Under the pieces are notes generated by a model that worked only from the letters and a program-made list of their open reading frames with translations, was not told the origin of the DNA and ran no database searches. A DNA stretch of 64,000 nt from Hyunsoonleella jejuensis (GTDB lineage: Bacteria; Bacteroidota; Bacteroidia; Flavobacteriales; Flavobacteriaceae), in the NCBI RefSeq assembly GCF_900111025.1, contig NZ_FOFN01000003.1:310001-374000 (forward strand). Direction: 5' to 3'. A program made the position numbers and the translations under genes. The first letter of the stretch is position 1, and every line of letters begins with the position of its first letter. Below are positions 55,813-64,000 of this stretch, in pieces.

Positions 55813-56342
55813 TGCTCTTGCGACCAAATTAAACTAACGGGCTATATTTCTGCCAGTCCTACAGTTTTAGCTTAGAGCGTTGTAGGATGGACTGGTATTA
55901 TATGTGTGATTATAGCTGGTTGGACAACTGCTAACCCTACTATTTATAGAGCAGGTTTAGCTTTTCAAAGTTTGTTTTCGTCTAAATCTAAAGCATATTC
56001 TGGAGTAATTTTAGCAGGTATCGTAGCAACAATAGCAGGTTTGTTTCCTGCGTTTGCGATGAAGTTACTCGGTTTTGTAGCGCTTTACGGGTTTATATTA
56101 GCACCGTTTGGTGCTATAGTTGTGTTTGAGCACTTCTTTCATAAAAAGGCAGGTATTGTTAAAAATTATGCCGAAGTAGCTAATTTATCTTTCAATAAAT
56201 CTGTATTTTGGGCTTGGGTAATAAGTTTTGGATTGTTTTACTTTATATCGTTACAATTTGATGTGTTTTTATCTTTTGTTACACTTCCTGCTTGGTTATT
56301 ATGTGGATTCCTTTTTTAGTCTTGAGTAAGTATGCCCAAAGA
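55813..56342 (+). pseudogene. Broken NCS1-family (purine/cytosine-type) permease, C-terminal part
   Basis: In one frame this reads as the last third of an NCS1 nucleobase-cation symporter: G-Y-I-S-A-S-P-T-V-L, a TAG stop at 55873, then V-V-G-W-T-G-I-I-C-V-I-I-A-G-W-T-T-A-N-P-T-I-Y-R-A-G-L. The open part from the GTG at 55906 encodes 137 residues with several membrane segments up to the TAG at 56317. A one-base shift near 56315 would continue into S-K-Y-A-Q-R-R. No 5' part of the gene is visible between it and rhaT. It is therefore a truncated, decaying permease with no link to rhamnose that I can see. Confidence 0.8.
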
Positions 56343-57132
56343 AGATAGCTAGTAGTTTTAGGTTTAAAATGTTTTATCACATGAATTTATTGGCTTTTAA
56401 AATGTAATTATTAACTATCAATAAACTTACATCTCTTAATTCCTAGTTTATAATCGATTTGATAATTTAATAAATATTTGAGTTTTTATTGTCAAGTTAT
56501 CATGTGTATAAATATTATACACAACATAACAGAATTATGGGAATTTAAATCAATAAGTTTAAATGTAGAATATAAAAGCAGTATAATCAAAATTAAACTC
56601 GAAATTCTGGAAAGAATTAATCCGTGATTAACACCGACTTTCCGAACAAAAATTCACTAAGAAAATAAAGGCTTTATAGGCAACAGCTCGAAATACATTC
56701 AATAAATTTTCATAAAAATTTGGAGTTTGAAGACGATACGATGGTAGGTGCTATTGGAGTAACAAACTATCGTATTAATAAATAAATACTATGTAAAAGT
56801 ACACGAGCGTTAAGTGAATATTTAGCGATAGGTACTTACAATTAGGTGTACATATAAAAAGAGAAACTATTTTAGCAGTTTTTAAAACTTTACATCAATA
56901 AGATAAAAGCGAGTTTAATTTACAGACTTTAAGTACTATTTTGAGATAAAATTGTTATAATATGAGAAAGTCGCTTTCCATACAACTTCGAATATTCCCT
57001 TGTATTCCGTTAAATTACCTTTAGGCATATTCTGTGCCATATTATTTCTGCAAAAACGTAAAAATATCATCAAAAATTATGTCTCTTTAATTTCTCTATT
57101 TATATTGGGCTTGGATAATCTAGTATTTTTTT
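56343..57132. other. Non-coding stretch with palindrome and decayed coding traces
   Basis: About 790 bases without an intact gene. It holds the 35-base palindrome at 56496-56530. Between about 56640 and 56960 are short blocks that look like former coding sequence interrupted by stops, for example R-Y-L-Q-L-G-V-H-I-K-R-E-T-I-L-A-V-F-K around 56830-56890; I cannot identify the parent family. The promoter of the regulator at 57133 should lie at its right end. Confidence 0.5.
56496..56530. repeat. 35-base inverted repeat
   Basis: Core arms TGTGTATAA and TTATACACA are perfect 9-base complements around ATA (56503-56523). Two mismatched bases farther out the outer arms GTTAT and ATAAC are again complementary. 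It could be an operator for a dimeric regulator or a small hairpin; no poly-T tail follows, so a terminator is unlikely. Confidence 0.7.
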
Positions 57133-60100
57133 TTGAAGCATTTTAAAATTACATTCTTAATCAGTATATGTCTTTTGAGTTTCTTTTATTTTGAAGCTCA
57201 GAACAGGGTTGAATTTCAAAAACTTATTGGAGATAATAGCATATCTCAAAGCATAACATATGATGTAGCGCAAGATAGTGTTGGTAATGTGTGGGTGGCT
57301 TCTGAAGAAGGTGTGTTAAAACACGATTCAAAGGAATTTAGTATATATAATTCATATAAAGGTCTTCCAGAAACTATTAGTAATTGGATAAAAGAAATTT
57401 TTATCGACTCTAGGAATAATGTTTGGATTGGTGCTGAGAACGGTGTTTGTAAATACGATAAGAAAAAAGACAAATTTAGCTTAATAAAGAGTGAAATAGG
57501 GGTAAACCCGTCATTGGTTGAGGCCATTGGAGAAGATGCCGATGGCAACTTATGGGTTGGAGCATTTAATGGTTTATGGAAATCTTCGACAGCTTCCGAA
57601 GATTTACAATTAATTCTTGATAATTATATTATTCAGGCATTTCATATTGATAAAAATAGAATCGTTTTTGGGACTACAACCGGTTTGTTTGTTTATAATT
57701 TTAAAAGCGAGAGTGTAAGACAGATAGAATTGCCGGTTGACGAGCAAGATGTTTTAACCATAAAAAAAATAAGTAATGGGTATTTAGTAGGCACTAAAAG
57801 TGGTGATTTATTAAAGATAGATCTTGGACTTTTATATCCTGAACTGGTAAAACTGGATGTAAATATTATTCGACCAATTAGGGATTTGGTAATAACTAAG
57901 ACTAAAAATATTTATTTAGGAATTGATGGACAAGGGTTATTGCTATTGAATAAAGATTTAGAAGTAATCAATCATTTTAATGAGGAGGTCGATGGGAATA
58001 AATCAATTTCAAGTAATGGTATTTACGATTTAGAAATCGGAAAAAATGGGATATTATGGATAGCTACTTATGGAGGTGGCGTAAATTTTTATGATTCTAA
58101 TAAGCTACCATTTAGCCAAATTGTTCATCAAACAAATACGAAAAACAGTATAGCTTCAAATTTCACGAGGTCTATTGCAAAGGATGCTAAGGGGAATATT
58201 TGGTTTGGTACAAGACAGGGGTTAAGCATATGGAACATTAAAAAAAACACATGGCAACATATTGGGAATTTATCTAAAAGTAACGAAACGGAGAAAAGCA
58301 TAATTCTTGCTCTAGAACCGGACGATGACTACATGTGGGTTGGTACCTATAATAATGGATTGTTTAAGGTGAACATACATACGTTAAGCATTACCAATTT
58401 AAACAAAACGTATAACACAAAGGATTTCTTAAACCAGATTTATGCGGTATTAAAAGATTCTAAAAATAATATTTGGTTTGGAGGTATTAGGGGGAATTTA
58501 GGCGTTATTAAAGCAAATGGTAAATATGAAACATACCCAATCAGTGAAATACGCTCTATTATTGAATCTAAAACCGGCCATATTTATGCTGTAGGTAGAA
58601 GGGGGGTCTATAAGATAAATAATGAGAATAAAAAAGAGTTCATTCTTTTAGAAAATTTAAATCCTGAGAAAGAAAATCTACCGTTTTCAACCATTAATGG
58701 CATTAATGAAAAAAGCGATGGTACGTTAGTTTTAGCTACGAGCGGTGCGGGATTAGTGTATTACAGTCCTGAAGAAAATGAAATACATAAATTAACGATG
58801 AGAACCGGGCTACCCTCAGACATAGTTCAGGGGTTGTTACCGCAAAATGATAGTACACTTTGGGCAAGTACTACAAAAGGCCTAACTCAAATAATCACAA
58901 CAGGCACTGATACCATAATTAATATTTTCGATAAAAAGGATGGACTGGCAAGTACCGAATATAATTATGGAAGTTTTGAACGCCTCAACGATACATTGTT
59001 TGCTTTTGGCGGAGTAGATGGTGTAACTATGTTTAACCCAAATAATATTAAGGGAAAATCATATAAGCCAATTATTGAATTTGAAGAGTTTAAACTGTTT
59101 AACAAAAAGGTAGAACCTGGTGAATTGCCATTGAGCCAGCATATTAATGAAACTAATACTATTGATTTAAAAAGTAATGAAAACTCCATAGAGATTAGAT
59201 TTATTGGTGTTTTGCAAAATGCGGCATCAAAAATTAAATATACATGGAAATTAGAGGGATTTAGCGAGTCTTGGTCAATCCCTAGTACAACAAATTTTGC
59301 AACATTTACTAATTTAAACTCAGGAGAATATAATTTTAGAGTAAGAGCATCCAATGGTTATGGCGAATATGGACAAGAACGAGTGTTAAAAATTAGTATT
59401 GCGTCACCATGGTGGGCCACGTCTGAAGCCTTCGTAATTTATGCAATTTTAATTATTCTGGGCATAGTTACAATAGTTTATATAACGAGTGTAATTGTGA
59501 AAAAGAAAAATGCGGATGATCAGATTCAATTCTTTAATAACATTACACATGAAATTAAAACACCTCTAGCCATTTTACTGTCATCGTTAGAGAATATTAC
59601 CGTTAGTTCAGATACCAACGTAAAGTCTAAAAAAAGAATAAAAAGCACAGTTAAGCGCATTAACTCATTGTTTGAGCAAATGTTAAATTTCCATAGAGTG
59701 TCTTCACAAGATTTTAAGTCTCAAGATGTAACGGCTATAGATTTAAATAGTCATATAAAACAGCTAATAAAAGACTTTAACCCGTTAATAAAAGAACATA
59801 ATCTAAACTTAGAAATTATTAATAAATGGGGAAAAGAGCCATTTTATTTTGATATAGGTGTTTTAGATAAAATTATTCTCAATTTACTTTCAAACGCAAT
59901 TAAATATTCAAATGATAATGGGAATATTTATGTGTCTTTAAAAAAAGGTAAATTAAACAGCTTAAAAATTGAAGTTAAAGACGAAGGTTTGGGTATTCCT
60001 AAAGACCAACAAAAGTATATACTTAACAGATATTACAGGGCAAGAAATGTTATAAATAGTCAACGTCCAGGAACAGGTTTGGGACTTATAATGGTTAAAC

Positions 60101-61050
60101 GACTTGTTGAGAAGACTAAAGGGAGTATTAAATTTGAAAGTGAAGAAAGTAAGGGGACAGTATTTACGGTAATACTAAAAAGTTTTAGGTTTGAATACGA
60201 AAATAGTAGAGCAAATAATACTTCACCAAAACAAAACAAAGTTGAAAATGAGGATACATCAGAAATTCATGAATTTAGTGATAGCAAAATCTTGATTGTA
60301 GAAGATAATGATGAGTTAAGAGAAGAATTGGTTAATACCTTGGGGACATACTTTCAAACTTTTGAAGCCAAGAATGGAAAAGAAGGCTTAGATGTTGCCT
60401 CGCAAGTATTTCCTGATCTGATTTTAACAGATTTAATCATGCCAGAGATGGACGGTATGGAAATGTCTCAAATTTTAAAGGACGATATTAACCTAAATCA
60501 TATCCCAGTATTTATGCTAACGGTGCTCCAAAATTCTATGCAAAAAATAGAAAGCCTAAAAAGTGGTATTACAGAGTACATTGAAAAACCAGTGGATGTA
60601 GATTTGCTCTTGGCTAAAATGGCAAATGTGTTAAAATGGCAAAAGCAGTTAAGAAAAAAGTATGTTCACGAAACTGATATTGAAAATGCAAACATTTTTA
60701 GAAATGAAAATGACCAGGAATTCATAAAAAAATTAGAAGAAGTTATTATTAAAAACTTGGGTGATAGTGCGTTTTCGGTTCATAATTTAGCTAGTGAAGT
60801 TGGAATGAGCAGAACTTCACTTTACATGAAACTTAAAAATTTAGTGGATTTATCACCTCAAGATTTTATTATCAATGCTAAATTAAAGTTTGCAAAAAAT
60901 TTAATTATCCAAGGTAAAAAAAGTATTAAAGAGGTGGCCTATAGTTCTGGGTTTTCAAACCCTAAATATTTTAGTACATCTTTCAAGAAGTTTTATGGTA
61001 CTACACCGACAGGATATATAGATGATCTTAAAAAATCTAAAAATCCTTGA
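57133..61050 (+). CDS. Hybrid two-component system sensor/regulator (HTCS)
   Basis: A 1305-residue single-chain regulator. I use the TTG at 57133 because it gives an intact signal sequence (K-H-F-K-I-T-F-L-I-S-I-C); no ATG lies in the same place. Order: two-component propeller repeats (about 25-640, repeated N-x-W-(I/V)-G/A motifs), Y_Y_Y domain (about 670-750), one membrane helix (about 762-785), histidine kinase with phospho-His806 in T-H-E-I-K-T-P and ATPase motifs N-L-L-S-N-A-I-K-Y and G-T-G-L-G-L, receiver domain with phospho-Asp1100 in L-T-D-L-I-M-P, and a C-terminal AraC-type HTH. It senses an oligosaccharide in the periplasm and activates a PUL. The transporter and phosphorylase downstream are the likely targets. 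Confidence 0.93.
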   Translation: MKHFKITFLISICLLSFFYFEAQNRVEFQKLIGDNSISQSITYDVAQDSVGNVWVASEEGVLKHDSKEFSIYNSYKGLPETISNWIKEIFIDSRNNVWIGAENGVCKYDKKKDKFSLIKSEIGVNPSLVEAIGEDADGNLWVGAFNGLWKSSTASEDLQLILDNYIIQAFHIDKNRIVFGTTTGLFVYNFKSESVRQIELPVDEQDVLTIKKISNGYLVGTKSGDLLKIDLGLLYPELVKLDVNIIRPIRDLVITKTKNIYLGIDGQGLLLLNKDLEVINHFNEEVDGNKSISSNGIYDLEIGKNGILWIATYGGGVNFYDSNKLPFSQIVHQTNTKNSIASNFTRSIAKDAKGNIWFGTRQGLSIWNIKKNTWQHIGNLSKSNETEKSIILALEPDDDYMWVGTYNNGLFKVNIHTLSITNLNKTYNTKDFLNQIYAVLKDSKNNIWFGGIRGNLGVIKANGKYETYPISEIRSIIESKTGHIYAVGRRGVYKINNENKKEFILLENLNPEKENLPFSTINGINEKSDGTLVLATSGAGLVYYSPEENEIHKLTMRTGLPSDIVQGLLPQNDSTLWASTTKGLTQIITTGTDTIINIFDKKDGLASTEYNYGSFERLNDTLFAFGGVDGVTMFNPNNIKGKSYKPIIEFEEFKLFNKKVEPGELPLSQHINETNTIDLKSNENSIEIRFIGVLQNAASKIKYTWKLEGFSESWSIPSTTNFATFTNLNSGEYNFRVRASNGYGEYGQERVLKISIASPWWATSEAFVIYAILIILGIVTIVYITSVIVKKKNADDQIQFFNNITHEIKTPLAILLSSLENITVSSDTNVKSKKRIKSTVKRINSLFEQMLNFHRVSSQDFKSQDVTAIDLNSHIKQLIKDFNPLIKEHNLNLEIINKWGKEPFYFDIGVLDKIILNLLSNAIKYSNDNGNIYVSLKKGKLNSLKIEVKDEGLGIPKDQQKYILNRYYRARNVINSQRPGTGLGLIMVKRLVEKTKGSIKFESEESKGTVFTVILKSFRFEYENSRANNTSPKQNKVENEDTSEIHEFSDSKILIVEDNDELREELVNTLGTYFQTFEAKNGKEGLDVASQVFPDLILTDLIMPEMDGMEMSQILKDDINLNHIPVFMLTVLQNSMQKIESLKSGITEYIEKPVDVDLLLAKMANVLKWQKQLRKKYVHETDIENANIFRNENDQEFIKKLEEVIIKNLGDSAFSVHNLASEVGMSRTSLYMKLKNLVDLSPQDFIINAKLKFAKNLIIQGKKSIKEVAYSSGFSNPKYFSTSFKKFYGTTPTGYIDDLKKSKNP

Positions 61051-61288
61051 GCTTAAAAATTATCAATTAGCCTTTTAGTTTAAAAAGAATTTAGCTTTTT
61101 AAATATATCAAAATCAACTTTTCAATCTCGAAGGAACTATGCGTTTCATGTTAGATTATTATCTAAATGTATATGATGCGTATGTTATTTGACAATATAA
61201 AGACCACTTCTGATTTTAAATAGACCATTACTCTTTACTATAAACTTAATTTTACTGTTGGTAAATTATCTACCAGTAATTTTTTGAA

Positions 61289-62896
61289 ATGGTCAAACTA
61301 AAATTAAGAGAAAAAATTGGTTATGCGCTAGGAGATGGTGCTGCAAATATTGCATGGCGTGGTGTAGCTACATTTTTATTTATTTTTTATACTGATGTTT
61401 TTGGTTTAAACCCAGTTACCGTTGGGGTGTTGTTTTTAGTGGCGCGTTTTAGTGATGGTATTAGTGATGTTCTTATGGGAATAATAGGCGATAGAACAAA
61501 ATCTAGATATGGTAAATTTCGGCCTTGGATTTTATGGACCGCTATTCCTTTAGCTGTGATTTTATCTTTATTGTTTACTAATCCAGGTTTTTCTGATTCT
61601 GGTAAAATAGTTTACGCTTACATAACTTACATAATGTTTACCCTAATTTATACGGCGAATAACATTCCCTATGGGGCGTTAATGGCGGTTATGACTGGTG
61701 ATGATAAAGAACGTGCCAGTTTAGGTTCATACAGGATGGTAGGGGCATTTGCAGGCGGTATGTTGGTACAAGGTGCGTTGTTGTTTTTGGTAGCTTATTT
61801 TGGTAATATTAATCCTGATGTTAACATTCAAAAGGTTGGAGCAGATAGTTATAAAATAGCAGTATCAACAAATAAGTCGGTTGAGAACGTAAATATTAAA
61901 ACTGAAAATGGAATAGGAGAGTTTATCTGGCTAGATGAAGTTGTTGAAAAAAATGAGCCTACTACGAGCAAAAGTTTTTCAATGAAAGCCAATACAACTT
62001 ATAATCTCTTAGTAACCGGTGAATCAAATTTAAAGGCTTCAGACATCTCGATAATAAATCAAAAAACAGGCTACAGTAATGCCATGTACCTTATGTCTGT
62101 TTTTCTTGCTGTGTTGTTGTTAATTACATTTTTCACTACTAAGGAACGTGTTGAGCCTCCCAAAACTCAAAAAAACAACTTATTACAAGATTTTAAAGAT
62201 TTAGTTGCTAATCAACCATGGTTAATTCTATTGCTAGTTGGTTTGTTGTTCAATATTTATAATGCTATAAAGCAAGGTATTGTTGTAATTTATTTTACTC
62301 ATTATTTAAACAATCAACTTCTGTCGGCTTCATTTTTAGTAGGTTTAATGGTTGCTTCAATTATAGGGGCAATGGTTACAGCACCATTAAGCAAAAGGTT
62401 TGGTAAGCGAAACTTATTTATTTACGCATTACTGTTTTCAGGTGCAGTAAATAGTTTGTTTTTGTTCTGTAAGCCTGGAAATGTGGAAGCTATTTTTGCT
62501 ATAGGCATCATCTCTGAATTTGCAGCCGCTATTTTTCCGACCTTGTTTTTTGTAATGTTAGGTGATGCCGCAGACTACTCAGAATATAAAAATAACAGAA
62601 GGGCAACTGGTTTAATTTATTCAGCTGGTTCGTTCGCAACCAAATTTGGTGGCGGAATTGCTGGTGCCATTATAGGTTTAGTTCTAGGAATGTTCCACTA
62701 TAACGGTCAAGATGCAGTTTCTATTGAAGGAGCGATTCCAGGAATAATAATGTTAATGAGTTGGATACCGGCAATTATAACAGCACTAGCAGCGGCCTTA
62801 ATGATGTTTTACCCTTTAACGCAAACAAAGCTTTCTATAATAACAAACGAGTTGCATGCCAGACGACTCAATGAACAACATATAAATACGATTTAA
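61289..62896 (+). CDS. GPH-family (MelB-like) sugar transporter with periplasmic insert
   Basis: A 535-residue membrane protein of the glycoside-pentoside-hexuronide cation symporter family. It has [23 protein letters not shown] and the other usual loop motifs, and about twelve membrane segments. It is longer than MelB (about 470) because of an insert of some 90 mostly polar residues (about 172-262) between helices 5 and 6, on the periplasmic side; the insert looks beta-rich. It probably imports the disaccharide or uronide split by the following phosphorylase. The 238-base gap before it shows no clear operator. Confidence 0.88.
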   Translation: MVKLKLREKIGYALGDGAANIAWRGVATFLFIFYTDVFGLNPVTVGVLFLVARFSDGISDVLMGIIGDRTKSRYGKFRPWILWTAIPLAVILSLLFTNPGFSDSGKIVYAYITYIMFTLIYTANNIPYGALMAVMTGDDKERASLGSYRMVGAFAGGMLVQGALLFLVAYFGNINPDVNIQKVGADSYKIAVSTNKSVENVNIKTENGIGEFIWLDEVVEKNEPTTSKSFSMKANTTYNLLVTGESNLKASDISIINQKTGYSNAMYLMSVFLAVLLLITFFTTKERVEPPKTQKNNLLQDFKDLVANQPWLILLLVGLLFNIYNAIKQGIVVIYFTHYLNNQLLSASFLVGLMVASIIGAMVTAPLSKRFGKRNLFIYALLFSGAVNSLFLFCKPGNVEAIFAIGIISEFAAAIFPTLFFVMLGDAADYSEYKNNRRATGLIYSAGSFATKFGGGIAGAIIGLVLGMFHYNGQDAVSIEGAIPGIIMLMSWIPAIITALAAALMMFYPLTQTKLSIITNELHARRLNEQHINTI

Positions 62897-62907
62897 ACTT
62901 TAAACGA

Positions 62908-64000
62908 ATGAAATACGGACATTTTGACGACGATAACAGAGAATACGTAATCACAAACCCAGCCACACCATTTCCATGGATTAACTATTTGGGAGATAAA
63001 GATTTTTTCTCTTTAATATCGAATACAGCTGGAGGGTATTCCTTTTACAAAGATGCTAAATTTAGAAGGTTGAACCGTTACCGTTATAACAATGTGCCTA
63101 TGGATGATGGTGGGCGTTATTTTTACATCAACGATGGGGATTCGGTCTGGAATCCAGGATGGAAACCTTCAAAAACCGAATTAGACCATTACGAGTGCCG
63201 CCATGGTATGAACTACACAAAAATTTCAGGTGAAAAAAATGGTATAAAAGCAGAATGTTTGTTTTTTGTACCGCTAGGAACTTGGGCTGAAATTCAAAAA
63301 ATCACACTTTCCAATACATCAAATGAAGTTAAGAAGTTTAAGTTCTTTTCATACAACGAGTGGGCTTTATGGAATGCCGCTACAGATATGGAAAACTTTC
63401 AACGTAATTTTAGTACTGGAGAAGTTGAGGTTGAAGGCTCTGTAATTTATCACAAAACAGAATATAGAGAACGTAGAAACCATTTTGCATACTACTCTGT
63501 TAACACAGAAATTGATGGTTTTGATACCGATAGAGAAAGTTTTGTTGGTCTTTATAATTGTCATGCGAACCCAGAAGTAGTTTTAAGCGGTAAACCAAAA
63601 AACACAGTGGCACATGGTTGGTCTCCAATTGCATCACATTACAAAGAAATTGAATTGCAACCAGGTGAAAGTACAGATTTAATCTTTGTTTTGGGGTATG
63701 TTGAAAATGCTGAAGACGATAAATGGGAATCTAAAGGTGTTATTAACAAAACCAAAGCAAAAGAAGTTATAGCAAAATTTAATACTACTGCAAAAGTTGA
63801 AGCAGCATTATCAGAATTACGTGCGTATTGGGATGATATTTTAGACCGATTTATAATTGACTCTGGAGATGAAAGATTAGACCGTCAAGTAAACATCTGG
63901 AACCAATACCAGTGTATGATAACCTTTAACTTCTCACGGTCAGCATCATATTTTGAAAGTGGTATTGGCAGAGGCATGGGCTTCCGCGATTCTAATCAAG
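62908..64000 (+). CDS. GH94-type disaccharide phosphorylase, 5' part (cut by window edge)
   Basis: Open from the ATG at 62908 to the right edge (364 codons). The N-terminus M-K-Y-G-H-F-D-D, then Y-V-I-T-N-P-x-T-P-x-P-W-I-N-Y-L-G, and the segment [13 protein letters not shown] just before the edge are hallmarks of cellobiose-phosphorylase-like GH94 enzymes; the catalytic Asp would come right after the cut. There is no signal peptide, so it acts in the cytoplasm, splitting a beta-linked disaccharide with phosphate into glucose 1-phosphate and a sugar. It lies 11 bases after the GPH transporter, forming a transporter/phosphorylase pair. Specificity (cellobiose or another beta-glucoside) cannot be settled from this part. 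Confidence 0.9.
   Translation, partial: MKYGHFDDDNREYVITNPATPFPWINYLGDKDFFSLISNTAGGYSFYKDAKFRRLNRYRYNNVPMDDGGRYFYINDGDSVWNPGWKPSKTELDHYECRHGMNYTKISGEKNGIKAECLFFVPLGTWAEIQKITLSNTSNEVKKFKFFSYNEWALWNAATDMENFQRNFSTGEVEVEGSVIYHKTEYRERRNHFAYYSVNTEIDGFDTDRESFVGLYNCHANPEVVLSGKPKNTVAHGWSPIASHYKEIELQPGESTDLIFVLGYVENAEDDKWESKGVINKTKAKEVIAKFNTTAKVEAALSELRAYWDDILDRFIIDSGDERLDRQVNIWNQYQCMITFNFSRSASYFESGIGRGMGFRDSNQ

Noticed and set aside
54720-56319. RhaT interrupted by a frameshift, with 55906-56319 as its tail
   Set aside because: The first reading frame is already full length for RhaT (350 residues versus 344 in E. coli), and the second has NCS1 permease motifs (G-W-T-T-A-N-P-T-I-Y-R), so they are two different genes.
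1-64000. tRNA, rRNA, CRISPR array, insertion sequence or phage genes
   Set aside because: I found no cloverleaf-like RNA block, no regular repeat-spacer array, no transposase or integrase motif and no terminal inverted repeats flanking a mobile gene.

Overview
The window looks like part of the chromosome of a marine flavobacterium (Bacteroidota). The DNA is AT-rich. Starts lack Shine-Dalgarno sequences. Many exported enzymes are lipoproteins with a short Cys box, one enzyme ends in a type IX secretion sorting domain, and a hybrid two-component regulator of the Bacteroidota type is present. The content points to a large polysaccharide utilization locus (PUL) for a sulfated, rhamnose- and uronate-containing green-algal polysaccharide. 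Ulvan is the best candidate; rhamnan sulfate or a related glycan is the alternative. No SusC/SusD pair and no GH88/GH105 unsaturated-uronyl hydrolase lies inside the window, and the first gene is cut by the left edge, so the PUL probably continues to the left.

Region 1 (about 1-38.2 kb) is the degradative part. It holds seven family S1 sulfatases (one cut by the edge, one with a non-canonical CSPSL motif), an alkaline-phosphatase-superfamily lipoprotein with Ser where sulfatases have Cys, and a GH39-like enzyme. It also has a GH2, two GH106-type and one GH78-type alpha-L-rhamnosidase, a GH43-like enzyme, an unassigned clan GH-A enzyme with a T9SS tail, a beta-propeller lyase resembling PL25 ulvan lyase and a heparinase II/III-type lyase resembling PL37. 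Accessory genes are a DUF1961 lipoprotein, a lactonase-family beta-propeller, a YiaK-like dehydrogenase next to an exported TIM-barrel isomerase-like protein, and a serpin with a C-terminal extension resembling a TonB-receptor plug. A decayed 3' end of a sulfatase gene lies at about 17.2 kb.

Region 2 (38.2-41.6 kb) holds two tandem paralogous GntR-type regulators with LacI-like sensor domains and a class I fructose-1,6-bisphosphatase, all on the minus strand. Region 3 (41.9-56.3 kb) is L-rhamnose and L-lactate catabolism: bifunctional rhamnulose-1-phosphate aldolase/lactaldehyde dehydrogenase, rhamnose isomerase, rhamnulokinase, a tandem class II aldolase, an FMN L-lactate dehydrogenase-like enzyme and an aldehyde dehydrogenase. 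On the opposite strand follow an esterase-like protein and LutABC; then RhaT on the plus strand and a broken NCS1 permease. Rhamnose would thus be taken to DHAP (used for gluconeogenesis through Fbp) and to lactate, then pyruvate. Region 4 (56.3-64 kb) starts with a decayed non-coding stretch containing a long palindrome. It continues with a hybrid two-component regulator, a GPH-type sugar transporter with an unusual periplasmic insert, and a GH94-type phosphorylase cut by the right edge; this looks like a separate beta-glucoside/cellodextrin module.

A short motif, (T/A)ACAGGA(T/C)A, recurs in outward-facing pairs in three divergent intergenic regions (4.2, 41.7-41.9 and 54.5-54.6 kb) and once more at 17.4 kb. 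It is the best candidate for the operator linking the degradative and catabolic parts, perhaps bound by the twin GntR regulators.
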